A stretch of DNA of 48,474 nt, taken from NCBI RefSeq assembly GCF_023534745.1, contig NZ_JAMHJQ010000016.1:154734-203207 (forward strand). The letters are read 5' to 3'. How positions within the stretch are numbered: the first letter of the stretch is position 1; each line of letters starts with the position of its first letter. The notes under the pieces were generated by a model that was not told the origin of the DNA, made no database searches, and saw only the letters and a list, made by a program, of their open reading frames with translations. The DNA is from Streptomyces sp. 35G-GA-8 (GTDB taxonomy: Bacteria; Actinomycetota; Actinomycetes; Streptomycetales; Streptomycetaceae). A program made the translations under genes and the position numbers. This document shows positions 9,004 to 17,550 of this stretch, one piece after another.

Positions 9004-9559
9004 GCTGTCCCTTGCGGTGCTCCAGCGCGGGCGCCAGCTGGGACGTCGTCCCGGCACCGGGCGCCAGCACGAGTATGCGCGTCAACTCGGCCCCCAGGAT
9101 CTCCGCTTCCTCTTCCGCCGCACCATCGTAGTGCGAGCGGCCGAGGACCAGCCGGATCATGTCGGCGTCGATCGTGGGCAGTTCCACATGGGCCGTGTCC
9201 TCGTCGGCCGCCGGGGCCTCGGCCAGATGCCCGCAGAGGAGATGGGCGAGTTCATGGCAGATGATGTGGGCCTGGTGCAGATCCGAGGTCTCCTGCTCGA
9301 AGTAGATCACGTCGGATTCCGCGCGGCGTTCGACGAACCCCGACGGCTCGTCGACCCGCATCCGCCGGGGAACGAGCCGTACGGGACGCCCTGACCGGTC
9401 GGCGACCGCGGCGCACAGCTCCTCGACCGTGCTCAGCCGCGGCAGATCCAGCTCTCTGACCATGGCCCGCATCCGGCGGCGGGTACGTCCAAGATCTCGC
9501 ACGATCTCCCCATCAGCCAGCCGCCAGTGCCCCAATGGCGTCTGCTGGTATTCGGTCAC
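8996..9559 (-). CDS. ImmA/IrrE-family metallopeptidase
   Basis: 187 residues. The zinc motif HExxH is present as HELAHLLCGH near residue 125, with a downstream EEEAEILGAEL helix giving the third ligand, as in IrrE/ImmA (M78) peptidases. The N-terminal part (VRELDLPRLSTVEELCAAVADRSGRPVRL) is the usual preamble of the family. Such enzymes cleave a partner HTH repressor to switch on its target genes. Here the partner is the XRE gene directly upstream, whose stop overlaps this GTG start (GTGA at 9556-9559). Confidence 0.85.
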   Translation of the reverse strand: MTEYQQTPLGHWRLADGEIVRDLGRTRRRMRAMVRELDLPRLSTVEELCAAVADRSGRPVRLVPRRMRVDEPSGFVERRAESDVIYFEQETSDLHQAHIICHELAHLLCGHLAEAPAADEDTAHVELPTIDADMIRLVLGRSHYDGAAEEEAEILGAELTRILVLAPGAGTTSQLAPALEHRKGQHV

Positions 9560-10080
9560 GCGTCGGGGCGGCCGTCGGGGCGGCCGTCGGGCAGTCCGAC
9601 CGCCTTCCGTAGTTGTTCCACAACAGTGAGGGCGGCGTCCTGCATTTCCGGCGGCAGGCCGGCCGCCCGCATCGCGATACGTTCCACCCGGGCGTCCCGC
9701 AGCGCCTCGATCTTCCGCAGGTCCCGCTCGACGGCCTGGGCAGTGGCGGAGTCGCTGAAGTAGTCCAGCGGGATGCCGAAGAACTTGGCGATCTTCACCG
9801 CGTTCTCCAGGCTGGGTTTCTGTGTGCCCTTGCGGAGGTTCCCGATATACGTGCCGCTCAGGCCGGTCCCCTCGGCGATCTCCGAGTCGCGCCAGGGGCG
9901 GCCCAGATCCTTCGGGTAGATCACCGAGATCACACGCCGGAAGCGAGCGGCGAAGTCCAGAGGCTCCGACGGCTCGCCGCTGGCCCCGCTGTCCCCACTG
10001 TTGCCGGCGTCGCCAGTGTCGCCGGATCGCAGAGCCGACGCTTCTGAGCGTGGAGAATCGGTGGCCATGTGCCGGATCAT
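9556..10080 (-). CDS. XRE-family HTH regulator, likely ImmA partner
   Basis: 174 residues. After a disordered Ser/Gly/Asp N-terminus comes an HTH domain: SEIAEGTGLSGTYIGNLRKG with TQKPSLENAVKIAKFFGIPLDYF, the classic helix-turn-helix plus 'PSxxxxxxIAxxFxVPxxYF' signature. The C-terminal helical part (ERDLRKIEALRDARVERIAMRAAGL) could hold the ImmA cleavage site. The start could be ATG 10080 or ATG 10068; neither has a strong ribosome binding site, and GAAGAG upstream slightly favours 10080. It heads the four-gene operon and probably autoregulates it. The C-terminus ends in a small repeat, DGRPDGRPDA. Confidence 0.85.
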   Translation of the reverse strand: MIRHMATDSPRSEASALRSGDTGDAGNSGDSGASGEPSEPLDFAARFRRVISVIYPKDLGRPWRDSEIAEGTGLSGTYIGNLRKGTQKPSLENAVKIAKFFGIPLDYFSDSATAQAVERDLRKIEALRDARVERIAMRAAGLPPEMQDAALTVVEQLRKAVGLPDGRPDGRPDA

Positions 10081-10198
10081 AGAACTCTTCGGCCATCGGC
10101 GGGGATCACACCGTCGTACCGATTTACACGATCGTTGCGAATAAGCGGGCCAAAAGGCGCACCGCGTGCGGAATCACTGTCGTCCATCAGCCGTGTAA

Positions 10199-10212
10199 TC
10201 AACAATAGTTGA
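10199..10212. promoter_or_regulatory. Candidate operator upstream of the XRE operon
   Basis: Palindrome TCAAC-aata-GTTGA in a locally AT-rich stretch about 120 bp upstream of the XRE start at 10080. Its position fits an autoregulatory operator of the XRE protein or a distant promoter element. Only the symmetry is seen; binding is inferred. Confidence 0.35.
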
Positions 10213-10409
10213 CTTCTGCTCGGCGCAGGTAGCAGGATCGACGACGCTGGCGCGTGCACGTCATGGGAGACCCCAAAGCGGGACCTGACACCGCGGGCGC
10301 TGGGCACCGCTGCCCCACGGGGGTGGGCAACAGTGCCCGGAGCCGGGTTGCCAGGGCCTGTCCTGAGGCCCTCATGGCGCGCTCGCCACGGCTGCGGCCG
10401 GGCGAGGGC

Positions 10410-10496
10410 GGCCATGAGGGCCTGGGAGGCCATGAGGGCCTGGGGGGCTATGGGGGCCTGCGGGCTACGGAGCCCGGGGGCTACGGGGCCCGGGGC
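10410..10496. repeat. Degenerate 15-18-bp G-rich tandem repeat
   Basis: Two near-identical 18-bp units (GGCCATGAGGGCCTGGG at 10410 and 10428), then three diverging units (GGCTATGGGGGCCTGCGG and GCTACGG...CCCGGG types) run up to the stop of the LAQTG protein gene. Internal GGCC/CCCGGG palindromes could also fold as a terminator for that gene. Confidence 0.7.
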
Positions 10497-10509
10497 CTGA
10501 CTGTGCGCG

Positions 10510-12306
10510 TCAGACCGCTGTACGGGCCGCCGTGCGCCTGCGGGCCACGACCAACAGCGCGGCGCCCGCCGCGAGTACGCCCGCACTCGCCAGGGCGATC
10601 GTCGGCGTACCGGCGCCACCGGTCTGGGCCAGGGCGCCGGTGCCACCGCCCGCGGTGCCTGCCGTGCCCGCGGTGGTGTTCGGCTGTGCGGTCGCGCTCA
10701 CCGTGGTCTGGGGCTCGGGCTCGTTGCCGCCCGAACCGCCCGTCGAATCGCCGGTGCCGGCGGCGTCCGTCACATTCACCGTGAAGAACGCCTGGTTGTT
10801 CGCCTTGTTGGTGTCGAAGGTCAACTCCGCGCCCCACTCGGACATATGACGCACGACGCCGGTGGTCGTCGCGGGCGCGTCCTCGTCGACCTTCAACACG
10901 AACGGCAGCGTCGCGACCTTGCCCACGGGGAACGGCGAACCGATCCAGCAGAGGTAGGCGGGGGCGTCGGGATCAGGTTCGCCCATGCCGTCGCTGTTCG
11001 AGAGGCGGCAGCGCTCCGGCACCTTCACCGCCGTCGTGCCCTTGGGGATGTTGACCAGCAGCGAGATCTGGCCATCGGTGGTGATGAGGTCGACGGAGGC
11101 GGGGCCGTCGTTGCGGATCTTCGCCGCCAGGGTGACGGTGTCGCCCGGATCGGCGGTGACGGTGTCCCCGGTGACATCGAGGTCGGCGGTGTTGACCGCG
11201 TTGACGATCCATCGCCACCGGTCCGTCAAGGACCCGCCGGGCGGAACGCTTCCGTCCGGAACGAGCGCGAGCACGGGCCCGGAGCCGTTGCCGGAGCCGG
11301 AGCCGTTGCCGTTGCCGTTGCCGTTGCTGTTGCTGTTGCTGTTGCCGGAGCCGTCACCGCTCTTCGCGTTCGTCGGCACGGTGGCGCCGAGGGGCGTCAC
11401 CTCGTAGTCCACGAACTCGAAGAGCGCCGTCTTCTTGACGTCGAAGCCCACGGGCGTGGACAGCCGGTACCGCTTGCCCGGTTCAACGGGTGTGCTGATC
11501 CGGCACACCGCCTCGGGCAGTTGCCGCCCGTTGCCCGACGGAAGGTCGGTGGTGCCGTAGACGCAGTTCGAGAACCGCTGGGCGAAGGCGAGTTCGTGCG
11601 AGGTGCCGAACCGCAGTTCCACGCCCTGGGCCGTCAGCGAGCCGGTGTTGGCGACGGTGATCGGGGCGTCGAGCGTGCTGCCTGGCCGGGCGGTCTCCGT
11701 GTCGGTGAGCCGGCTCACGACCAGATCCACCGCGCCGACGGTGACCTTCACGGTGGTCTCGATGACGGTCGCGTTGGAGGACGTCGCGTAGACCCGGGCG
11801 GTACCCGTCGTACCGAGCGCGGCGCCCGGCTTGGCCCTCATCTCGATGAGCCCGCCCTCGTAGCCGTCCGGAGCGAGGTCCCCGACAGGCCACGCGCACA
11901 CGTCGTCCGGGCAGCCGGAGCCGAGGATTTCGGTGAAGGCGAAGATGCCGGACACATCGATCTTGACGACCACGTCCTTGGCGGTGCCGCCCCCGGGGTC
12001 GCCCGGGAGGCCCCAACTGATCTGCGGTGGATCGCTCTCGGCGGGCTGCGGCAGCCCGACCTCGTTCCGGACGACGTGCAACTTCAGGACGGGACGGTCC
12101 GCCTGGGCGGCCCGCGCGCCGGTCGACTGGGCGGGCCCCGTCGGACCCGCCGGGTTCGCCGGGGCCGACGGGTTCGCCGGGGCCGACGGGTTCACCGGGT
12201 TCGCCGGGTCCGCCTGGGCCGGGGCACCGACGAGCAGGGCGCCGAGGAGGGCGGCCCCGACGGCGATCGGGGTGCCCGGCCATCGACGGCGACTGAGGAG
12301 TGACAT
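10510..12306 (-). CDS. LAxTG-anchored cell-wall surface protein
   Basis: 598 residues. The signal peptide (MSLLSRRRWPGTPIAVGAALLGALLVGAPAQA) is followed by a Pro/Ala/Asn repeat (NPSAPANPSAPANP). Several Ig/CARDB-like beta domains follow, with phrases such as DAPITVANTGSLTAQGVELRF and TVTLAAKIRNDGPASV. A Gly/Ser/Asn linker (residues about 345-365, coded by a GCCGTT hexanucleotide repeat near 11283-11348) separates two halves. The C-terminus is a sorting signal: LAQTG, one hydrophobic helix (IALASAGVLAAGAALLVVA) and RRRTA. LAxTG is the class E sortase preference in high-GC actinobacteria, so the protein should be linked to peptidoglycan. ATG 12306 is preferred to 12372 because it begins the signal peptide directly. 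Confidence 0.85.
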   Translation of the reverse strand: MSLLSRRRWPGTPIAVGAALLGALLVGAPAQADPANPVNPSAPANPSAPANPAGPTGPAQSTGARAAQADRPVLKLHVVRNEVGLPQPAESDPPQISWGLPGDPGGGTAKDVVVKIDVSGIFAFTEILGSGCPDDVCAWPVGDLAPDGYEGGLIEMRAKPGAALGTTGTARVYATSSNATVIETTVKVTVGAVDLVVSRLTDTETARPGSTLDAPITVANTGSLTAQGVELRFGTSHELAFAQRFSNCVYGTTDLPSGNGRQLPEAVCRISTPVEPGKRYRLSTPVGFDVKKTALFEFVDYEVTPLGATVPTNAKSGDGSGNSNSNSNGNGNGNGSGSGNGSGPVLALVPDGSVPPGGSLTDRWRWIVNAVNTADLDVTGDTVTADPGDTVTLAAKIRNDGPASVDLITTDGQISLLVNIPKGTTAVKVPERCRLSNSDGMGEPDPDAPAYLCWIGSPFPVGKVATLPFVLKVDEDAPATTTGVVRHMSEWGAELTFDTNKANNQAFFTVNVTDAAGTGDSTGGSGGNEPEPQTTVSATAQPNTTAGTAGTAGGGTGALAQTGGAGTPTIALASAGVLAAGAALLVVARRRTAARTAV

Positions 12307-12420
12307 CTCGCGGATACCTTTCCGTTTACCGGACGTTGGCTTCCAGATGTCCTGTGCGACAGACGGGCTCAATGAATGGTTGTGCGGAGGTGAACACTCC
12401 GTATCCCCGCGCCCCGCCGC

Positions 12421-12455
12421 CCCTCCCCTCCCCTCCCCTCCCCTCCCCTCCCCTC
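12421..12455. repeat. Pentanucleotide (CCCTC)7 microsatellite over a stop codon
   Basis: Seven exact CCCTC units from 12421 to 12455, reaching into the TGA (12456-12454) of the minus-strand DUF5825-like gene. On the coding strand this is a GAGGG polypurine tract just after the stop. Slippage of one unit would not change the protein unless it involves the overlapping bases. Confidence 0.9.
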
Positions 12456-13158
12456 AGATCGTCATCGCCTCCTGTATCCAGCGGTTGACGCGGTACGGCA
12501 GCCACCACTCCACTTCGCCCACCGCGAGAACGAGACGTTCCTCGCGGAAATCGGCGAGCGCGTCCGCCGGCACGGAGGCCGCGGGGGCGCCGTACGCCAA
12601 GTGCTCGATCGCCTCCTGGTAGTGCGGCTCGTCCACGGTGAACCGGCGGAGATCCCCCCAGCGGCGGTCGCGGATCTGGACGAAGCCCGGCCCCTGCCGC
12701 CAGAGGCACTTGCCGAGGTAGTGGCCGTTGCGCCAGGTCCGCAGCGCGTCGTCGGCCGCCGCCGGGTCCACCCCCTCGATCCGCTGCGGCGGCTGGAGAT
12801 GGCTCAGGAGCCGGCCGATCTCCTCGGCGGCCGTCGGCCCCCGCTCCGGATCCGGGCGCAGATCCCACTCGACCAGTACCGCACGGGCCGTCAGATCTCT
12901 CACGAGGCTGAGGGTACGTACGGCACGGGCCGCCCCCTCCGGCGTTCCGGTGTCCGTGAGATCAGCGACGCCGGACAGCCGGACGCGGCGCGCGCCCAGT
13001 TCCCACAGCCGGTCGCACTCCTCGGGGACGGGGCCGGTCAGCGCGATGTCGCCGAGGAACATCCCCGGCAGCGCGCAGGCGACGGGGTCGTAGTCACGCC
13101 AGACGGTGACGGACGGGGCGAGGGTGAGGGTGGAACCGGAGCTGGAACGGGAACTCAT
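12454..13158 (-). CDS. DUF5825-like partner of the radical SAM RiPP enzyme
   Basis: 234 residues with no signal or membrane segment. It starts with VTVWRDYDPVACALPGMFLGDIALTG and contains the repeated pattern LWELGARRVRLSG, LVRDLTARAVLVEWDL, and LGKCLWRQGPGFVQIRDRR. I associate this layout with DUF5825, found next to B12-radical-SAM RiPP maturases in streptomycetes; no biochemical role is known to me. A precursor-binding or substrate-delivery role is a guess. AGGAGG lies eight bases before the ATG, and the gene follows the radical SAM gene by 38 bp, so it is the last member of the operon. Confidence 0.65.
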   Translation of the reverse strand: MSSRSSSGSTLTLAPSVTVWRDYDPVACALPGMFLGDIALTGPVPEECDRLWELGARRVRLSGVADLTDTGTPEGAARAVRTLSLVRDLTARAVLVEWDLRPDPERGPTAAEEIGRLLSHLQPPQRIEGVDPAAADDALRTWRNGHYLGKCLWRQGPGFVQIRDRRWGDLRRFTVDEPHYQEAIEHLAYGAPAASVPADALADFREERLVLAVGEVEWWLPYRVNRWIQEAMTI

Positions 13159-13196
13159 CGGATTGGCCTCCTGGTGCGCCTGAACGAATCGACGGA

Positions 13197-15266
13197 TCAG
13201 ACAACGGTCATGTGCGGCTCGGCGGATGCGGATGCGGAGGCGGAGGCGGATACCGGGTCAGGCACCGGCACCCCCGTATCGGCCGCGTCCCCCTCCGCCC
13301 GAGCCGCGTGCCTGTGCCGCATGAAGTCCAGCCGCAGCAGGTCCTCGTTCACCGCCGACGGCGCGATATGCACGTACTGCCCGTTGTCGGTGAAGACCAG
13401 CCCGAGCGCCACCCAGCGATCGAGCAGTTCCCGCACCTCGTCCTCCTGGAGCGCCCCGCCCGGCACCCGGCCCGCCGCCTTGCGGGCGAGGGCCGACGGC
13501 GCGTGCGGCTGGTCCAGCAGCCGGAACGCGGCGATCTCGTACGGGTCGGTCAGCTCCATCGCCCGCCACTGGAACGCCCTGCGCTTGCTGACCAGGACGA
13601 TACGGTCGCCCAGATCGGCCTGCGTGAGGCGCGCGTCGGCGTGGTGCTTGCGCCACGCGGCGAGCGCGGCGTTGAGCGCGGTGACCGTGGGTTTGCCGAT
13701 GCCGCGCTCCGGCGCCTCGAAGACATAGGCGAGACCGTGGAGCTCCTCTTCCGGCAGGTCGTAGGTGAAGCGGTAGTGCGCCTCGGGACGCAGCCCGGAG
13801 AAGCCCAGTTCGGGCCGGTTGAAGTAGGGGCTGAACCGCTCGATGGCGATACGGGCGGAGAGGTCGACCGGCGGATTGAGGTGCTCAAGCGCCGGTATCT
13901 GCGCGATGACCGGGTCGTAGTCCTCCGCGCTCTCCCCGGGGAAGCCGTGCAGATAGTTCCAGGACACCGACAGGCCGGTCTCCGCGCCGTCGCGGAGCAT
14001 GCGCACGTTCTGGCAGCCGCTGACGCCCTTGTCCATCAGGTCCAGCACCCGGCTGTTGAGACTCTCGATGCCCGGCTGTACGTAGATCAGGCCAGCGTCG
14101 GAGAGCGTACGGAGCTGGGCGCGGCGCATATTGGCCTTGATCTCGATATGCAGCCGCAGGTCGTATCCGCTCTCGATGATCCGGGGCAGAACGGTGGAGA
14201 GGTAGCCCATGTCGAGGATGTTGTCGACCACGTACATGTCCAGCACGCGGTGGCGGCGGGCGAGTTCCATGATCTCGTCGTAGAAGGTGTCCGGGCTCTT
14301 GCTGCGGAACTGCATGAAGGAACCGTTGAGTCCGCAGAACGTGCAGTGGTGCTTCTCGCCCCACCAGCAGCCTCTGGCGCCCTCGACCACGAGTTTGGGC
14401 TCGACCCAGTTACGGGCCACGGAGGCGCCGAGGCGTTCGAAGTAGCCGCTGTAATCGGGCGGCAGGATGGCCGCGGGCGGCAGCGGGCTGGTGGCCATCG
14501 CGTTGGCGGTGCTCACGCCGTCCGGGTCGCGGTGGCACAGCCCGGAGACGGTGGAGAGGTCCGGGTGTGCCTTGTCCTCCTTGTGCCCCTTGTCTGCCGC
14601 GTGCCCCGTGTCTTCCGCGGGTTCCCCGTGCTTCTCGCGTTCCGCGTGTTTCTCGCCGAGCGCCGCCAGTAACCGCGGAAACGCGGCCTCGCCCTCACCT
14701 CGTATCACGTAGTCCACGAACGGGAAGTTGCGGTGGACCGCGGCGCCTTGTTCGCCGTCGCAGTTCGCGCCGCCGATGACGGTCACGATGTGCGGCGCCA
14801 GCAGCTTGACCTGGCGGGCGGCCGCGAGCGCGGCGGTGTTCTGCTGGAAGGTGGAGGTGAAGCCGACGACATCGGGGGCCTCGTCGACGATCCGCCGAGC
14901 GATCTCGGACACGAATTCCGGCACTATCCGGTGCAGTTCACGGGTCATCCGCATCCGGGACGCGCCGAGCTTCCCTTTCATCGCGGCGGCGAACTCGGCG
15001 TCCCGCCAGGCGGGGTCGTCGTACAGCGCGGAGGAGAAGACCCAGTCGCCGCAGCCCATGAAGTAGGAGGCCAGCGCGTAGTACTCGTAGTCCTCGGCGG
15101 TGAATTCCATGCGCCGGGTGATCCAGTCGGTGAATTCGAGGTTGGCGTGCAGGACTTCGGCACTGCCGCCCGGCACGTGCTCGTCCACACTCCGCTTGAG
15201 GATTCCCAGGGCCAGCGACGGAAGGTCGATGGGCGACCAGGGCATGTTGACCAGCAGTACGCGCAT
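13197..15266 (-). CDS. B12-binding radical SAM RiPP C-methyltransferase
   Basis: 689 residues. The N-terminus is a cobalamin-binding domain (MRVLLVNMPW..., VVGFTSTFQQNTAALAAARQVK, VTVIGGANCDGEQG, DYVIRGEGEAAF). The radical SAM core carries C300-x7-C308-x2-C311 (CWWGEKHHCTFC) for the 4Fe-4S cluster, then DMYVVDNILDMGY and LHIEIKANM strands. This Cys spacing and the WWGEKHHCTFCGLNG context are those of RiPP maturation radical SAM protein 1 (TIGR03975-type), whose relatives methylate unactivated carbons of peptides. A 30-residue Lys/Glu/His insert (about 206-235) and an (SA)n tail near the C-terminus are low-complexity additions. GAGGAG precedes ATG 15266. It lies directly downstream of the small precursor gene at 15423, its probable substrate. 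Confidence 0.9.
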   Translation of the reverse strand: MRVLLVNMPWSPIDLPSLALGILKRSVDEHVPGGSAEVLHANLEFTDWITRRMEFTAEDYEYYALASYFMGCGDWVFSSALYDDPAWRDAEFAAAMKGKLGASRMRMTRELHRIVPEFVSEIARRIVDEAPDVVGFTSTFQQNTAALAAARQVKLLAPHIVTVIGGANCDGEQGAAVHRNFPFVDYVIRGEGEAAFPRLLAALGEKHAEREKHGEPAEDTGHAADKGHKEDKAHPDLSTVSGLCHRDPDGVSTANAMATSPLPPAAILPPDYSGYFERLGASVARNWVEPKLVVEGARGCWWGEKHHCTFCGLNGSFMQFRSKSPDTFYDEIMELARRHRVLDMYVVDNILDMGYLSTVLPRIIESGYDLRLHIEIKANMRRAQLRTLSDAGLIYVQPGIESLNSRVLDLMDKGVSGCQNVRMLRDGAETGLSVSWNYLHGFPGESAEDYDPVIAQIPALEHLNPPVDLSARIAIERFSPYFNRPELGFSGLRPEAHYRFTYDLPEEELHGLAYVFEAPERGIGKPTVTALNAALAAWRKHHADARLTQADLGDRIVLVSKRRAFQWRAMELTDPYEIAAFRLLDQPHAPSALARKAAGRVPGGALQEDEVRELLDRWVALGLVFTDNGQYVHIAPSAVNEDLLRLDFMRHRHAARAEGDAADTGVPVPDPVSASASASASAEPHMTVV

Positions 15267-15422
15267 GTCAGCTCCTCGTGGGACGGCCGGAAGACGGAAG
15301 GGGGGCGGAAGCAGGGGGCGGAAGCAGGGGGCGTTTCGGACGACCGACCGCGGTCGCGGTCGTGGCGGTACGACCGGCCGGCCCGGCATCGGTGGCCGCC
15401 GGGCCGGCCGGCCTGGATCGGA

Positions 15423-15542
15423 TCAGTCCTCTTCCGCGTCTTCCGCGTTACGGAACGGGATGGTGACCGTGACGCCGACGCTCGGCTTCCGGTTCTCCTC
15501 GTCACCCTCAAGCGGGTCGTTGTGGATGATGTCCTTCTGCAT
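15423..15542 (-). CDS. RiPP precursor peptide, 39 residues
   Basis: Translates to a 39-residue peptide: acidic leader MQKDIIHNDPLEGDEENRKP, then SVGVTVTIP, then acidic tail FRNAEDAEED. GGAG is eight bases before ATG 15542. Its place between the peptidase and the B12-radical SAM gene, its size and its composition all fit a precursor. The Val/Thr/Ile residues of the central stretch are good substrates for beta-carbon methylation, as in bottromycin or polytheonamide. Prolines precede and end this stretch, matching post-proline cleavage by the upstream S9 peptidase. The first 35 bp overlap the 3' end of the peptidase gene in another frame. There is no Cys or Trp. Core boundaries are inferred, not shown. 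Confidence 0.8.
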   Translation of the reverse strand: MQKDIIHNDPLEGDEENRKPSVGVTVTIPFRNAEDAEED

Positions 15543-17550
15543 GGGCGGTTCTCCTCTCGGTGTGTCCGGCGGTACCTGTCCCGGCCGCCGCCGCGGTACG
15601 GGCGCGGCCGGAATCCCCCCTCCGGTCGGCGGGGGGCGTCTTGGGGTCGCGGTACGGGGCGCCCGGCGCCCGTGGCGCGCGGGGGCCGCGCAACTCGCGG
15701 TCGAGGAAGACCACGGCACGGCGCAGTACGGCGACGTGGTCACCGCCCTCGTAACCGTCGTGCCCGCTGTCGAGCCACATCGACTCGTGGCGCGCGCCTG
15801 CGGCGCGGAGGGCGGCGAGGTAGCCGCGTACCTGGCCGGGCGGGCACTTGGCGTCCCGGGTCGCGGCGACCACCAGCAGCGGCGCCCGTACCCGCGACGC
15901 GTACTGGATCGGCGAGCTGCGGGCGTACGCCTCGGGCACCTCGTCGGGTGTGCCCCCGTACAGCCGCTCGTCCAGGGTGCGCAGCGCGGGGGTGGTCGTG
16001 CGGTAGGCGGCGACACCGTCGGCGACGGGCTTGACGGCGACGCCCGCCTGCCACAGTCCGGGGCGGGTGCCGAGGGCCAGCAGGGTGAGATAGCCGCCCC
16101 ACGAGGTGCCCCAGAGTCCGACGGCGTCGGGACGCGCCAGCCCGCGGCCGATCAGATCGGCGCGGACCGCCACCAGGTCCTCGACCTGGGTGAGCCCCAC
16201 GCCCGCGCCGAAGGCCCGGCGCCAGCGTGGTCCGTAGCCGGTGGAACCGCGGTAGTTGACGCGCGCGACGGCGAAACCCGAGGCCACGAGCGAGTGCACG
16301 ACGCCGTCGTAGGCGTCGCGGTCGTGGTCGGCGGGACCGCCATGTACGAGGAAGACGACGGGTGGCGGCGTGCCCCGGCCCTTCCCGGGGCCCCGCCCCT
16401 TCCCGGGGCCCCGGCGCTCATCGAGGCCAGGGCCCTCGTCGAGATCCTGAGGCTCGTCGAGGCCAGGGCCCTCCGGCAGGCTGAGCCATGTGTGCACAGG
16501 ACCGTCCGGGGTCGGCGTCCACAGGTCGCGGTGGTCACCCGGTACGCGCCCCGGCACGGTGCCGAGGGCCGGCAGCGCGGTACCGGCGGTGGAGTGCATA
16601 CGTGGCGGGTGGGCCGTATCCGTCCACAGGTAGTGCACGTCGCCGCCGACGCGCGGCGCCGCGTCCAGCAGACTGCCGGGCGGCGTCGGCACACGGGTGA
16701 GCGTGCCGGTGTCGAGCCGGGCCCGGTGCAGGGTGCTGCGGCCGTGGCGGTCCTCCCTGATCAGGACGGAGCGCCCCTCGCCCCCGCCCCCTTGTCGGCC
16801 CCCGCTCCCTTCCCCGGGGTACCAGCGGGCGGTGATCTCACTGTCGAACGCGCACCACGCGTACGTACGGATCCCGGTCTCGGGGCACCAACTGGCCAGC
16901 AGATAGCGGTCGTCGTCCTCACGTACCAGCAGCAGTTCGTCGCGTTCCGCGGTGGGCGCGAAGCCGAGCGACCAGAGTCTGCCGTGTGCCCCGGAGCCGG
17001 AGAGCACGGCGCGCGGTGTGCCGTCCGTGCCGAGAACGGTCACGGCGTGCGCGGAACCGGCCGGGCCACTGATCGCCAGCAGACCGGCCGTGGCGGTGAT
17101 CCCGGACAGTGTGGCGTGCTGGTCGACGCGCGTCACTTCGCGTGCGGAACCGCCGCGGCGGCCCAGATGGACGGTGGTCGTACGCCCGTCCCCCACCCCC
17201 AGCCCTATGGCGACCGTCCCGTCGTCGCTCACGGCCAGCCCGCGCGGGGTCCCCTGGGGCACGCCGGTCAGTCCGGGGAGGTCGGGTCCGCCGTGGAAGG
17301 GCTGGAACCGCCAACGGCCCTCGCCGTGCGCGTCCTCGTCGAACCACCACACGTTCGCGTCCCGGTCGATCGTCCCGTGCAGCGTGCCTCCCGGCCGATC
17401 GGTGACCTGGCGGGCGCGGCCGGTCGCGGCGTCCCACGCGAAGACCTCGCACCGGCCGTCCGCGTCGGCGGTGAACGCCATGAGCGCGGGATCGGCGGCA
17501 CAGACCTCGGGCAGGGCGGCGAGATAGACCTGATAACGGGAGCCGGTCAC
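15508..17550 (-). CDS. S9-family (prolyl oligopeptidase fold) serine peptidase
   Basis: 680 residues. The N-terminal half (to about 390) is a beta-propeller with WD-like strands (CEVFAWDAATGRARQVTDRPGG); the C-terminal half is the alpha/beta hydrolase domain. HGGP (403-406) supplies the oxyanion turn; the catalytic triad reads Ser483 in GTSWGG, Asp566 in TRDAKCP and His597 in DSGHDGY. A repeat-rich insert (GPGLDE, GPGKGRG) lies between the two domains. The family includes prolyl oligopeptidases, some of which excise and cyclise RiPP cores (POPB, PCY1), as well as acylaminoacyl peptidases, so proline specificity is likely but not certain. There is no signal peptide, so it is cytoplasmic. The GTG start overlaps the MFS stop (GTGA at 17547-17550), and the 3' end overlaps the precursor gene. 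Confidence 0.85.
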   Translation of the reverse strand: MTGSRYQVYLAALPEVCAADPALMAFTADADGRCEVFAWDAATGRARQVTDRPGGTLHGTIDRDANVWWFDEDAHGEGRWRFQPFHGGPDLPGLTGVPQGTPRGLAVSDDGTVAIGLGVGDGRTTTVHLGRRGGSAREVTRVDQHATLSGITATAGLLAISGPAGSAHAVTVLGTDGTPRAVLSGSGAHGRLWSLGFAPTAERDELLLVREDDDRYLLASWCPETGIRTYAWCAFDSEITARWYPGEGSGGRQGGGGEGRSVLIREDRHGRSTLHRARLDTGTLTRVPTPPGSLLDAAPRVGGDVHYLWTDTAHPPRMHSTAGTALPALGTVPGRVPGDHRDLWTPTPDGPVHTWLSLPEGPGLDEPQDLDEGPGLDERRGPGKGRGPGKGRGTPPPVVFLVHGGPADHDRDAYDGVVHSLVASGFAVARVNYRGSTGYGPRWRRAFGAGVGLTQVEDLVAVRADLIGRGLARPDAVGLWGTSWGGYLTLLALGTRPGLWQAGVAVKPVADGVAAYRTTTPALRTLDERLYGGTPDEVPEAYARSSPIQYASRVRAPLLVVAATRDAKCPPGQVRGYLAALRAAGARHESMWLDSGHDGYEGGDHVAVLRRAVVFLDRELRGPRAPRAPGAPYRDPKTPPADRRGDSGRARTAAAAGTGTAGHTERRTAHAEGHHPQRPA

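Noticed and set aside
13197-15422. Cobalamin riboswitch before the B12-dependent radical SAM gene
   Set aside because: The 156-bp gap before the gene shows no B12-box-like conserved sequence; only a ribosome binding site and GC-rich DNA are visible.
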